A stretch of 64,000 nucleotides of DNA from Marinobacterium_D sp050908845 (GTDB lineage: Bacteria > Pseudomonadota > Gammaproteobacteria > Pseudomonadales > Balneatricaceae). The stretch lies in the NCBI RefSeq assembly GCF_050908845.1, contig NZ_CP194171.1, positions 1,054,001 through 1,118,000 on the forward strand. Reading direction: 5' to 3'. The position numbers were made by a program, and so were the translations under genes. The notes beneath the pieces were generated by a model that worked only from the letters and a program-made list of their open reading frames with translations, was not told the DNA's origin and did no database searches. Shown piece after piece: positions 16,345-23,500 of the stretch; the stretch's first letter is position 1; every line of letters starts with the position of its first letter.

Positions 16345-16409
16345 GACGGTCTCCTTAAGACGATCAATCGATATTCATTTCAAATGGGTTTGAAGCCCTT
16401 GTGCTTAGG

Positions 16410-16436
16410 TTAGCGGCGGTCGGTGAGGAAGCTTTA
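16410..16436 (-). promoter_or_regulatory. Sigma-28 (FliA) promoter of the flagellin gene
   Basis: On the minus strand: TAAA, exactly 15 nt, GCCGCTAA. This is the canonical flagellar sigma-28 layout TAAA-N15-GCCGATAA with a single mismatch. It lies 66 bp before the flagellin ATG, a typical distance. Confidence 0.9.
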
Positions 16437-16647
16437 GAGGTTTTTTGATAGATTTTTAATTGCTGCTGGCGGGCGGGGCGGAAGAGGCTATTTCACCAGT
16501 CGGTGGAGTATGGCTGTCGATGTCGCGAGCCCTGTTTGGGACCGGAAACTACAGTAACGTCGAGTGATCGGTTCGTGCCAAACTTTTGAGATATCTTGAT
16601 CTTGCTGATGTGGATGATGATCGTTTAAAAAAACGCGAGTTATTCGG

Positions 16648-16664
16648 ACACCTAAATTAGGTGT
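16648..16664. promoter_or_regulatory. Operator-like palindrome upstream of the aldolase gene
   Basis: ACACCTAA-A-TTAGGTGT is a perfect 8-bp inverted repeat around one base, preceded by GG, 27 bp before the aldolase ATG. A close relative (ACACTAA-G-TTAGGGT, also preceded by GG) is at 19785-19799, just after the cassette. The function is inferred: either a repressor site or a recombination scar. Confidence 0.45.
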
Positions 16665-16691
16665 AAGACCTCTGATACGGGACGTTGGAAT

Positions 16692-18293
16692 ATGTTTCTT
16701 GATTGTACACTTAGAGATGGTGGTTACTACAACGCGTGGGATTTTCCGGTAGATGTGATCCATCAATACCTTCAAGCCATGCAGGCATCAGGAGTTGATG
16801 CTGTGGAGCTAGGATTCCGCTCCCTCAAAAACTCCGGCTTTAAAGGAGCGTGCGCATTCTCTACTGACGATTTTATCGGCAGTCTTACCTTGCCTAGCGG
16901 GCTGACGATTGGCGTTATGGTCAATGGAAACGAGCTCGTGGGTGAGGGATCGCAGCAGGAGAAGTTGGAGCGCCTGTTTCCAAACAATGCGGACAACTCT
17001 CCGGTCGATCTTGTGCGGGTCGCCTGTCATGTACATGAGTTCACGGAAGCTCTTCCGGCAGTGAGCTGGCTGAAGGAACGCGGCTACCGGGTCGGCTTCA
17101 ATTTGATGCAAGTAGCCGATCGTTCCGAGGATGAGATCAAAGCGTTGGCTCACGAAGCATCGCAGTATCCGTTGGACGCGCTGTACTTTGCCGACAGCAT
17201 GGGAAGCATGGATCCGGACAGAGTTGCGCAGATTATTCAGTGGATACGCAGTGAATGGAAATTTGATCTGGGTATCCATACTCACGACAACCTCGGACTG
17301 GCGCTGTCCAACACGCTTCGTGCGCTGGATGAAGGGGCGACATGGGTTGATTCTACGGTGACTGGTATGGGGCGAGGGCCCGGCAATGCGCGTACCGAAG
17401 AGCTGGCTATCGAAATGGCCGGCCGGCGGGGTAAGCAAGTTAATATGGTGCCTCTAATGGCTTTGCTTCGGGAACATTTCAAGCCCATGCAGGCGCGCTA
17501 TGGTTGGGGCACGAATCCTTACTATTATCTGGCCGGGAAGTACGGTATCCACCCCACTTACATCCAGGAGATGTTGAGCGATACGCGCTACGATGAGGAG
17601 GATGTGCTTGCCGTAATCGATCATTTACGAGAGGAGGGTGGTAAAAAGTTCAATAACGCGACCTTGAGTGCGGCACGTCATTTCTACGCGAGCGAAGCGG
17701 CAGGGCAGTGGTCACCACAACAGCTATTTTCCGGCAGGGAAGTGCTATTGCTCGGCGCCGGTCCTGGTGTGTCGCGTCACCGTTCTGCTCTGGAACGCTA
17801 TATCAAAGAGTACAAACCTTTGGTACTGGCGCTTAATACGCAATCTGGAGTGGCGCCGGAGTTGATTGATTTTCGCGTAGCCTGTCACCCTGTCCGTTTG
17901 CTGGCCGATGTCGAGAGTCATGTAAATCTCCCTCAGCCTCTGATTGCACCCTATTCGATGCTGCCTGCGGCTATCCAGTCCTTGCTAAAAGGGAAGGAAG
18001 TGTTGGATTTTGGCCTGAATATAAAGCCTGATACCTTCCAGTTCGGGGCTGTCCATTGTACGGTGCCGACTTCGTTGGTTGTCGCTTATGCTTTAGCTGT
18101 GGCTGCATCTGGCGATGCGTCCAGTATTCTGATGGCTGGTTTTGATGGCTATGGTGCGGATGATCCGAGGACTCAGGAGATGCAAACACTTTTTGAACAG
18201 TATCAAAAAGCTGAACAGTCGTTGCCGCTGACGGCTATTACGCCGACCCGTTACGGTATCGATACCAAGTCGGTCTATGCTCTGGATAGTTGA
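16692..18293 (+). CDS. DRE-TIM aldolase fused to a Maf/DUF115-like domain
   Basis: The N-terminal domain (about 1-300) is an HMGL-like (DRE-TIM) aldolase. CTLRDGGY (5-12) supplies the catalytic Arg/Asp, GIHTHDNLG (195-203) carries the HxH metal ligands at His196/His198, and GMGRGPGNA follows. Family members cleave or form C-C bonds between pyruvate-type enolates and aldehydes. The C-terminal domain (about 348-533) matches the Maf/DUF115 core pattern: VLLLGAGPGV (351-360), DFRVACHP (393-400), VPTSLVVAYA (458-467) and LMAGFDGYG (480-488). I find no other common annotation for this pairing. Adjacent KdsB-like and HAD genes suggest synthesis of a CMP-activated acidic sugar; the substrate is unknown. 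The catalytic residues are all present. No strong ribosome site is seen. Confidence 0.75.
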   Translation: MFLDCTLRDGGYYNAWDFPVDVIHQYLQAMQASGVDAVELGFRSLKNSGFKGACAFSTDDFIGSLTLPSGLTIGVMVNGNELVGEGSQQEKLERLFPNNADNSPVDLVRVACHVHEFTEALPAVSWLKERGYRVGFNLMQVADRSEDEIKALAHEASQYPLDALYFADSMGSMDPDRVAQIIQWIRSEWKFDLGIHTHDNLGLALSNTLRALDEGATWVDSTVTGMGRGPGNARTEELAIEMAGRRGKQVNMVPLMALLREHFKPMQARYGWGTNPYYYLAGKYGIHPTYIQEMLSDTRYDEEDVLAVIDHLREEGGKKFNNATLSAARHFYASEAAGQWSPQQLFSGREVLLLGAGPGVSRHRSALERYIKEYKPLVLALNTQSGVAPELIDFRVACHPVRLLADVESHVNLPQPLIAPYSMLPAAIQSLLKGKEVLDFGLNIKPDTFQFGAVHCTVPTSLVVAYALAVAASGDASSILMAGFDGYGADDPRTQEMQTLFEQYQKAEQSLPLTAITPTRYGIDTKSVYALDS

Positions 18294-18305
18294 GAAGAGG
18301 TGCCC

Positions 18306-19052
18306 ATGCGCAGTGTTGTCATGATCCCTGCACGCTACGGATCTAGCCGTTATCCCGGAAAACCCATGGTTCCACTGTTGGGGAAACCGATGATTCTCTG
18401 GGTTGCGGAGCTTTCGGCGCGTGCGTTGGGTGCTGAGAACGTCTACGTCGCTACAGAAGACAAAAGGATCGCAGACCTTGTGGAAGGGGCCGGATTTCAG
18501 GCAGTGATGACCGGGGGCGATGCATTGACAGGTACCGACCGATTGGCTCAGGCAGTGGAGCATGTCGCGGCCGATATCTATATCAACGTGCAGGGCGATG
18601 AGCCTCTAGTCTCACCTGAAGACATTCTCAAGGTGCGGGATGCTAAATTGGCTTCTATGGACGACGTGATAAACGGTTTTAGCTGGGTGGGCGCTGAGGA
18701 AAACCCTCATAACGTTAACATACCTAAAGTGATCACTAACGAGCGTGATGAACTGGTTTACATGTCACGGGTTGCGTTACCGGGTTTCAAAGACCCCAAG
18801 TGTGCACCTAAAAGGTATAAGAAGCAGGTTTGTATTTATGCTTTTACCCGCGAAGAACTCGCCGATTTTCTCGGTTTCGGGCGTAAGAGTGAACTGGAGT
18901 ACAGCGAGGACATAGAGATCCTGCGTTTTCTGGAGATGGGTAAGGTCATTAGAATGATCGAAACACGCCCCGGTAGTCTCGCGGTCGATACGCCGGAGGA
19001 TGTAGCTAAGGTAGAAGCCGCACTGCGGGCATCGGACCAGCTTAGAGTATGA
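18306..19052 (+). CDS. KdsB-like CMP-sugar (ulosonate) synthetase
   Basis: Cytidylyltransferase of the CMP-Kdo synthetase family, which couples CTP to a 3-deoxy-ulosonic acid. Conserved motifs are MIPARYGSSRYPGKPM (KdsB normally has STRLPGKPL), VATEDKRI, TGTDRLAQ, INVQGDEPL and LAVDTPEDV; 248 residues equals the KdsB length. The changed nucleotide-loop residues and the flagellar location suggest a paralogue with another substrate rather than the housekeeping kdsB, which normally sits with LPS or lpxK genes. I choose ATG at 18306, with AGAGG 5 nt upstream, over a GTG two codons earlier. The start lies 12 bp after the aldolase stop, and the stop overlaps the HAD start by 4 bp. Confidence 0.82.
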   Translation: MRSVVMIPARYGSSRYPGKPMVPLLGKPMILWVAELSARALGAENVYVATEDKRIADLVEGAGFQAVMTGGDALTGTDRLAQAVEHVAADIYINVQGDEPLVSPEDILKVRDAKLASMDDVINGFSWVGAEENPHNVNIPKVITNERDELVYMSRVALPGFKDPKCAPKRYKKQVCIYAFTREELADFLGFGRKSELEYSEDIEILRFLEMGKVIRMIETRPGSLAVDTPEDVAKVEAALRASDQLRV

Positions 19053-19708
19053 AACGGAGAATCGAGGATTACGCGACTTTGGTATTTGATTGCGATGGTG
19101 TTGTGCTGTGTTCCAATAAAGTAAAGACCGAAGCTTTCTTCAAAACCGCATTGCCCTTTGGCGAGGCCCCTGCAAGGGCCCTGGTTGATTACCATGTCGC
19201 TAATGGCGGAATTTCCCGGTACAAGAAGTTTGCCTATTTCATTGATCAGATCCTGCCTTCATCTCTGCCGGATGGCGTGGAAGCAAGTCTGGATATCCTG
19301 CTGGATAACTACGCAAGTACGGTGCGACTGGGCTTACTGAAGAGCGAAGTTGCTCCGGGGCTGCAGTCGTTGCGAGAGAAGACGCCCGACGCACGGTGGT
19401 TAATCGTATCCGGAGGGGACCAAGAAGAGCTTCGCGATGTGTTTACACAGCGTGGACTAGCGGACTATTTCAACGGGGGGATATTCGGCAGCCCAGACAC
19501 TAAAGATGAGATTCTCGCGCGAGAACTCGGTATTGGTAATATTCATAAGCCTGCTCTATTTCTGGGTGACAGCAAGTATGACTTTAAAGCCGCTGCCGGA
19601 GCGGGTCTTGATTTCATTTTTTTAAGTAAATGGAGTGAGGTATCCGAATGGGACCAGTGGGTTGAGGAGCATGGGTTGAGCCATAGATCGAGGTTGTCTG
19701 ATTTATAA
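19049..19708 (+). CDS. HAD-superfamily phosphatase of the sugar cassette
   Basis: Cytoplasmic HAD subfamily I hydrolase, 219 residues. Motif I is LVFDCDGVV (nucleophile Asp, DxDGV form), motif II IVSGGD, the motif III lysine lies near TKDEIL, and motif IV is LGDSKYDFKAA. A helical cap lies between motifs I and II (about 20-90). ATG overlaps the stop of the cytidylyltransferase gene (ATGA), so the two are translationally coupled. The likely job is to remove phosphate from an ulosonate-phosphate before CMP activation, as KdsC does in Kdo synthesis; this is inferred from the neighbours. No terminator of quality follows. Confidence 0.82.
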   Translation: MKRRIEDYATLVFDCDGVVLCSNKVKTEAFFKTALPFGEAPARALVDYHVANGGISRYKKFAYFIDQILPSSLPDGVEASLDILLDNYASTVRLGLLKSEVAPGLQSLREKTPDARWLIVSGGDQEELRDVFTQRGLADYFNGGIFGSPDTKDEILARELGIGNIHKPALFLGDSKYDFKAAAGAGLDFIFLSKWSEVSEWDQWVEEHGLSHRSRLSDL

Positions 19709-19784
19709 GTGTGTTTTACCCCCTGCCCCCCATTTAGGGGCGGATTGTTCAGGGCGATCTCCAGCTGAGATCATGATTATTAGG

Positions 19785-19799
19785 ACACTAAGTTAGGGT
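19785..19799. promoter_or_regulatory. Second copy of the cassette-flanking palindrome
   Basis: ACACTAA-G-TTAGGGT: 6 of 7 arm positions are symmetric, and like the 16648-16664 site it follows GG. It sits in the gap after the HAD gene and before rlhA. A weak -10-like TAAAAT at 19817-19822 lies just downstream, so an operator for rlhA is possible. Function unproven. Confidence 0.35.
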
Positions 19800-19887
19800 T
19801 TCACTGCAAATCCGGCTAAAATTGCCGCTATCGCGTTTCACACCTATAAATAACGATGCAGCTGCTCAGTCGACTGCCGGTGGCCTC

Positions 19888-21882
19888 ATGCTCAAGAAAA
19901 ACCAGCTCGAACTCCTAAGCCCCGCCCGCGATGCCGGTATCGCCAGGGAAGCGATCCTTCATGGTGCAGATGCCGTGTACATCGGCGGCCCTGGCTTTGG
20001 TGCCCGCCATAACGCCGCCAATTCCGTTGAGGATATTGCCGGGTTGGTGGAGTTTGCCCATCAGTATCATGCGCGGGTGTTTGTCACTCTCAACACCATT
20101 CTTCACGACGACGAGCTGGAACCTGCCCGGGCATTGATTCACCAGTTGTATAACATCGGTGTGGACGCACTGATCGTGCAGGATATGGGCATCATGGAGA
20201 TGGATATCCCGCCGATTGAGATCCATGCCAGCACCCAGTGTGATATCCGTCGTCAGGAGAAGGCGGAGTTTCTGTCGCAGGCCGGTTTCTCGCAGATCGT
20301 GCTGGCCCGTGAGCTGAACCTGCAGCAGATCCGCGATATCAGCGACAGCGTGGATGCGGCCGTTGAGTTCTTTATCCATGGCGCCCTCTGCGTGGCTTTC
20401 TCCGGTCAGTGCAATATCTCCCACGCCCAGACCGGCCGTAGTGCCAACCGTGGTGATTGCTCCCAGGCTTGCCGTCTGCCCTATACCCTGAAAGACGACA
20501 AGGGCCAGGTGGTCGCCTATGACAAGCACCTGTTGTCGATGAAGGACAACAACCAGAGCGACAACCTGCGTGCGTTGGTTGAGGCCGGTGTGCGTTCGTT
20601 CAAGATCGAAGGGCGCTACAAGGATGTCGGCTACGTCAAAAATATCACCGCTCATTACCGCAAACTACTGGATGAGATTCTGGCGGAACGCACCGACCTG
20701 GAACGGGCGTCCAGTGGTGTGACCGAGCACTTTTTCCAGCCGGATCCGGACCAGACCTTCCACCGCGGCAGCACCGATTATTTCGTGTCTGAGCGGAAGA
20801 TCGACATCGGCGCCTTTGATTCACCCAAGTTTGTGGGACTGCCGGTCGGTGAGCTGATCGGTGTTGGCAAAAAGGATCTGACTGTTCAGACCACCACCCA
20901 GCTGAATAACGGCGATGGCCTTAACGTGCTGGTGAAACGTGAGGTGGTGGGCTTCCGGGTAAATAATGTCTACCCCTTGTGTGACTTCCCATCCGGCGAA
21001 GATGATGGCGTGCATTACTGGCAGTACCGGGTAGTGCCCAATGAAATGCCGCAGGAGCTGGCAAAGGTTCGCCCGCCGCTAAGACTGAACCGCAACCTGG
21101 ACCATGACTGGCAGCAGGCGCTGACCAAAACCTCGTCCGCGCGCAAGGTGCTGGTGGATTGGCAGCTGGACTCCAGTGAAGAAAGGCTCAGTGCAAGGCT
21201 CGTCAGCGAAGAGGGTGTCGAAATTACCGCCGAGCTGGCAGGTCCCTTTGAAGCAGCAAAGAATGTTGAAAAGGCTCAGCAGCAGCTGCACGACAGCTTT
21301 GCCAAGCTGGGCAACACCCTCTATCACGCGGAAAACATTACCATTACCGGAGATGCCCGCTTTATTCCGGGTTCGCAGCTGAAAGCCCTGCGCCGGGAGC
21401 TGATCGAGCAGCTGTCCGAGGCGCGACTGAAGATACATCCGCGCGGATTCCGTAAAGCGGTGAGCGATCCCGCCCCTGTATACCCGGATACTCAGCTGTC
21501 GTTCCTCGATAACGTCTATAACGAAAAGGCGCGTGCTTTCTACAAGCGCTTTGGCGTGCAGTTGATTGAAGCGGCGTATGAAGCCCATCAGGAAACCGGC
21601 GATGTGCCAGTAATGATCACCAAGCACTGCCTGCGCTTTTCGTTCAATCTCTGTCCCAAGCAGGCCAAGGGTGTGACCGGCGTAAGGACCAAGGTCAGCG
21701 ATATGCAGCTGGTGCATGGTGACGAGGTGCTGACCCTGAAGTTCGACTGTAAGCCCTGCGAGATGCATGTGGTCGGCAAGATCAAACCGCATATCTTCAA
21801 CAGTGCCCTGCCGGGCAGCCAGGCCAGCGGTGGTGCCCACAGCTTTGATCCCGCGAGTTTGATTGCTACCAGTAGTGATTGA
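19888..21882 (+). CDS. rlhA: U32-family 23S rRNA hydroxylase RlhA
   Basis: Known of the family: RlhA (YdcP) with prephenate-derived cofactors hydroxylates C2501 of 23S rRNA. Visible: the U32 core ELLSPARDAGIAREAILHGA, IEIHASTQCDIR, the cysteine cluster in HGALCVAFSGQCNIS and RGDCSQACRLPY, and a C-terminal Cys-rich segment (FNLCPKQAKG, FDCKPCEMH). Very close in layout to the E. coli protein along its whole length. I start at ATG 19888, giving 664 residues, because the in-frame TTG at 19822 adds 22 residues with no family similarity. It is a housekeeping gene between the sugar cassette and fleQ, with no evident functional link to flagella. Confidence 0.9.
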   Translation: MLKKNQLELLSPARDAGIAREAILHGADAVYIGGPGFGARHNAANSVEDIAGLVEFAHQYHARVFVTLNTILHDDELEPARALIHQLYNIGVDALIVQDMGIMEMDIPPIEIHASTQCDIRRQEKAEFLSQAGFSQIVLARELNLQQIRDISDSVDAAVEFFIHGALCVAFSGQCNISHAQTGRSANRGDCSQACRLPYTLKDDKGQVVAYDKHLLSMKDNNQSDNLRALVEAGVRSFKIEGRYKDVGYVKNITAHYRKLLDEILAERTDLERASSGVTEHFFQPDPDQTFHRGSTDYFVSERKIDIGAFDSPKFVGLPVGELIGVGKKDLTVQTTTQLNNGDGLNVLVKREVVGFRVNNVYPLCDFPSGEDDGVHYWQYRVVPNEMPQELAKVRPPLRLNRNLDHDWQQALTKTSSARKVLVDWQLDSSEERLSARLVSEEGVEITAELAGPFEAAKNVEKAQQQLHDSFAKLGNTLYHAENITITGDARFIPGSQLKALRRELIEQLSEARLKIHPRGFRKAVSDPAPVYPDTQLSFLDNVYNEKARAFYKRFGVQLIEAAYEAHQETGDVPVMITKHCLRFSFNLCPKQAKGVTGVRTKVSDMQLVHGDEVLTLKFDCKPCEMHVVGKIKPHIFNSALPGSQASGGAHSFDPASLIATSSD

Positions 21883-21928
21883 TTTGAACCGCGGAGGATG
21901 ATCGCGACGGGGGTACTATGCCCTCTGG

Positions 21929-21990
21929 GTGCGTCGCTCCTACGATAAGGTGGTCTGCCAGGCCCTGCCGGTATCGTAGGAGGTGCGCCC
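21929..21990. repeat. REP-like imperfect palindrome between rlhA and fleQ
   Basis: CTCCTACGATA (21937-21947) pairs with TATCGTAGGAG (21972-21982), with further partial pairing outside (GCG-rich flanks). The loop is G+C-rich. The TCGCTCCTACG / CGTAGGAG core resembles the repetitive extragenic palindromes common in Pseudomonas-like genomes. It is the only copy seen in this window. It may also act as the rlhA 3' hairpin. Confidence 0.6.
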
Positions 21991-22016
21991 TCGCGCCGAT
22001 CCAACCTGTCAATTCC

Positions 22017-22044
22017 TTGACAATAGCCCCCGGTCGAGTAACTT
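22017..22044 (+). promoter_or_regulatory. Possible sigma-70 promoter of fleQ
   Basis: TTGACA at 22017-22022, 16 bp spacer, weak -10 TAACTT at 22039-22044. A small inverted repeat GTCAG-AATA-CTGAC (22045-22058) follows and could be an operator. The perfect -35 is persuasive; the -10 is poor. A sigma-70 promoter is expected for the master regulator. Confidence 0.4.
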
Positions 22045-22075
22045 GTCAGAATACTGACGCAACCCGGATCGACCG

Positions 22076-23500
22076 ATGCACCTCAGCGGATCAAATGTTC
22101 TGATCATTGATGATGCCCTGGAGCGGCGCGCCCATCTGCAGGGGATCTGTGAATTCCTCGAGCTCCAGTGTCATGTTTTTGACTTCGTTACCTGGCTGCA
22201 GCAGGGCAAGTCCTTTGATCTGTCGACTATCTCCGTGGTTTTTCTTGGCGAAAGCAGCCTGCCGATCTCCCTTAACAAGCTGATTGCCGATCTCAACGAT
22301 CAGGGCCGAACCCTGCCCAAGGTGCTGGTGTGCGACTGGCCTGAGCTTTCCGAAGCGGATTTTGAAAAGGCCGGTGGCGCAGGGCATCTGAGCGAGCCAT
22401 ACAGCTACACCGCCATGCTGGATCTGCTGCACCGCTGTTTTGTGCTTTCCTCCCAGCAGAGCGTACCGACCTATCCCGAACTTGCATCTCTGGTGGGGCA
22501 AAGCCCCTCAATCCTGGAGGTCAAACGGCTCGTCGCCCAGGTGGCCCCGCGTGATATCAGTGTGTTGATTACCGGCGAATCCGGTACTGGTAAAGAGGTG
22601 GTAGCCCGCTGTCTGCATGAGCAATCCGCCCGCGCCGAGGGGCCCTTTGTGCCGGTTAACTGCGGTGCGATTCCGGCGGAACTGTTGGAAAGCGAGTTGT
22701 TCGGCCATGAGAAAGGGGCCTTTACCGGTGCAATCTCCAGCCGGGCAGGGCGCTTTGAACTGGCCCAGGGCGGTACGCTGTTTCTGGATGAGATCGGCGA
22801 TATGCCGTTGCCGATGCAGGTAAAACTGCTGCGGGTTATTCAGGAACGCCAGTTTGAGCGGGTCGGCGGCACCAAAACCCAGGAAGCCGATGTACGCATC
22901 ATCGCTGCGACTCACAAGGACCTAGAAACGATGATCGAGGCCGGCGAATTCCGTGAGGATCTGTATTACCGGCTCAATGTCTTTCCCATCGAAATGCCTG
23001 CCCTGCGTGATCGTCTCGATGATCTGCCACTGCTGGTCAATGGCCTGATCGAACGGCTGAAAAATGATGGGATGGGCCATTTTCGTTTTCATCCGTCTGC
23101 GCTGGAGTCGCTGTTAAAACATCCCTGGCAGGGCAATGTGCGTGAGCTGGCCAACCTGCTGGAACGGCTTGCGATTATCTATCCCGACGGCGTCGTCGGT
23201 GTCTCCGAGCTGCCGCCAAAATTCCGCCATATCGATGAGCCTGATCCTGAACGCTATGAGCAGGAGGCTGTTGATCACCCTGTATTGCGAGCAGAGCCCA
23301 GTTTGCCGACCACCGGCGAGGTGCAGCTGCCCCCTGACGGCATAGAGCTGAAACCTTTCCTCGAAAAACTGGAACAGTCCCTGATCAGCCAGGCGCTGGA
23401 GCGCTGCGCCAACGTGGTGGCTCGCGCCGCCGACGAGCTGGGTATCCGGCGTACAACCCTGGTGGAAAAAATGCGCAAGTACGGTATTTCCCGGCAATGA
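22076..23500 (+). CDS. fleQ: Flagellar master activator FleQ
   Basis: Sigma-54-dependent enhancer-binding protein at the top of the flagellar hierarchy. Order: atypical receiver domain (about 1-120); AAA+ domain with Walker A GESGTGKE (167-174), sigma-54 loop GAFTGA (214-219) and Walker B GGTLFLDE (232-239); Fis-type HTH at the end (ARAADELGIRRTTLVEKM). 474 residues is the FleQ length. Compared with P. aeruginosa FleQ, three cyclic-di-GMP contact positions differ: the LFRS motif is ELAS (Arg144 equivalent is Ala137), post-Walker Asn186 is Cys179, and Glu330 is Gly323. Arg185 is kept as Arg178. Translationally coupled to fleS by a 4-bp overlap. Likely targets are the sigma-54 promoters at fliE, flhA and perhaps fliK. 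Confidence 0.93.
   Translation: MHLSGSNVLIIDDALERRAHLQGICEFLELQCHVFDFVTWLQQGKSFDLSTISVVFLGESSLPISLNKLIADLNDQGRTLPKVLVCDWPELSEADFEKAGGAGHLSEPYSYTAMLDLLHRCFVLSSQQSVPTYPELASLVGQSPSILEVKRLVAQVAPRDISVLITGESGTGKEVVARCLHEQSARAEGPFVPVNCGAIPAELLESELFGHEKGAFTGAISSRAGRFELAQGGTLFLDEIGDMPLPMQVKLLRVIQERQFERVGGTKTQEADVRIIAATHKDLETMIEAGEFREDLYYRLNVFPIEMPALRDRLDDLPLLVNGLIERLKNDGMGHFRFHPSALESLLKHPWQGNVRELANLLERLAIIYPDGVVGVSELPPKFRHIDEPDPERYEQEAVDHPVLRAEPSLPTTGEVQLPPDGIELKPFLEKLEQSLISQALERCANVVARAADELGIRRTTLVEKMRKYGISRQ

Larger units (their letters stand above)
16345..16691. other. Divergent intergenic region between flagellin and the sugar cassette
   Basis: 347 bp without a convincing gene. It holds the flagellin sigma-28 promoter (16410-16436), the flagellin ribosome site, and near the right end the palindrome ACACCTAA-A-TTAGGTGT (16648-16664). 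I find no clear -35/-10 pair for the aldolase gene. A 95-codon minus-strand open frame (16488-16775) overlaps the aldolase gene antisense and has no recognisable features. Confidence 0.7.

Noticed and set aside
16345..16691. Insertion-sequence remnant suggested by GGACACC-type ends
   Set aside because: No transposase fragment, no target duplication and no matching long terminal repeats. The palindrome is kept only as an operator or scar candidate.
16488..16775. 95-codon minus-strand frame upstream of and overlapping the aldolase gene
   Set aside because: Overlaps the start of a clearly conserved gene antisense, has no ribosome site and no domain.
19822..19887. TTG-initiated N-terminal extension of RlhA
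   Set aside because: The 22 extra residues have no similarity to the family, and the ATG at 19888 starts right at the conserved ELLSPARD region. A weak ribosome site keeps some doubt.
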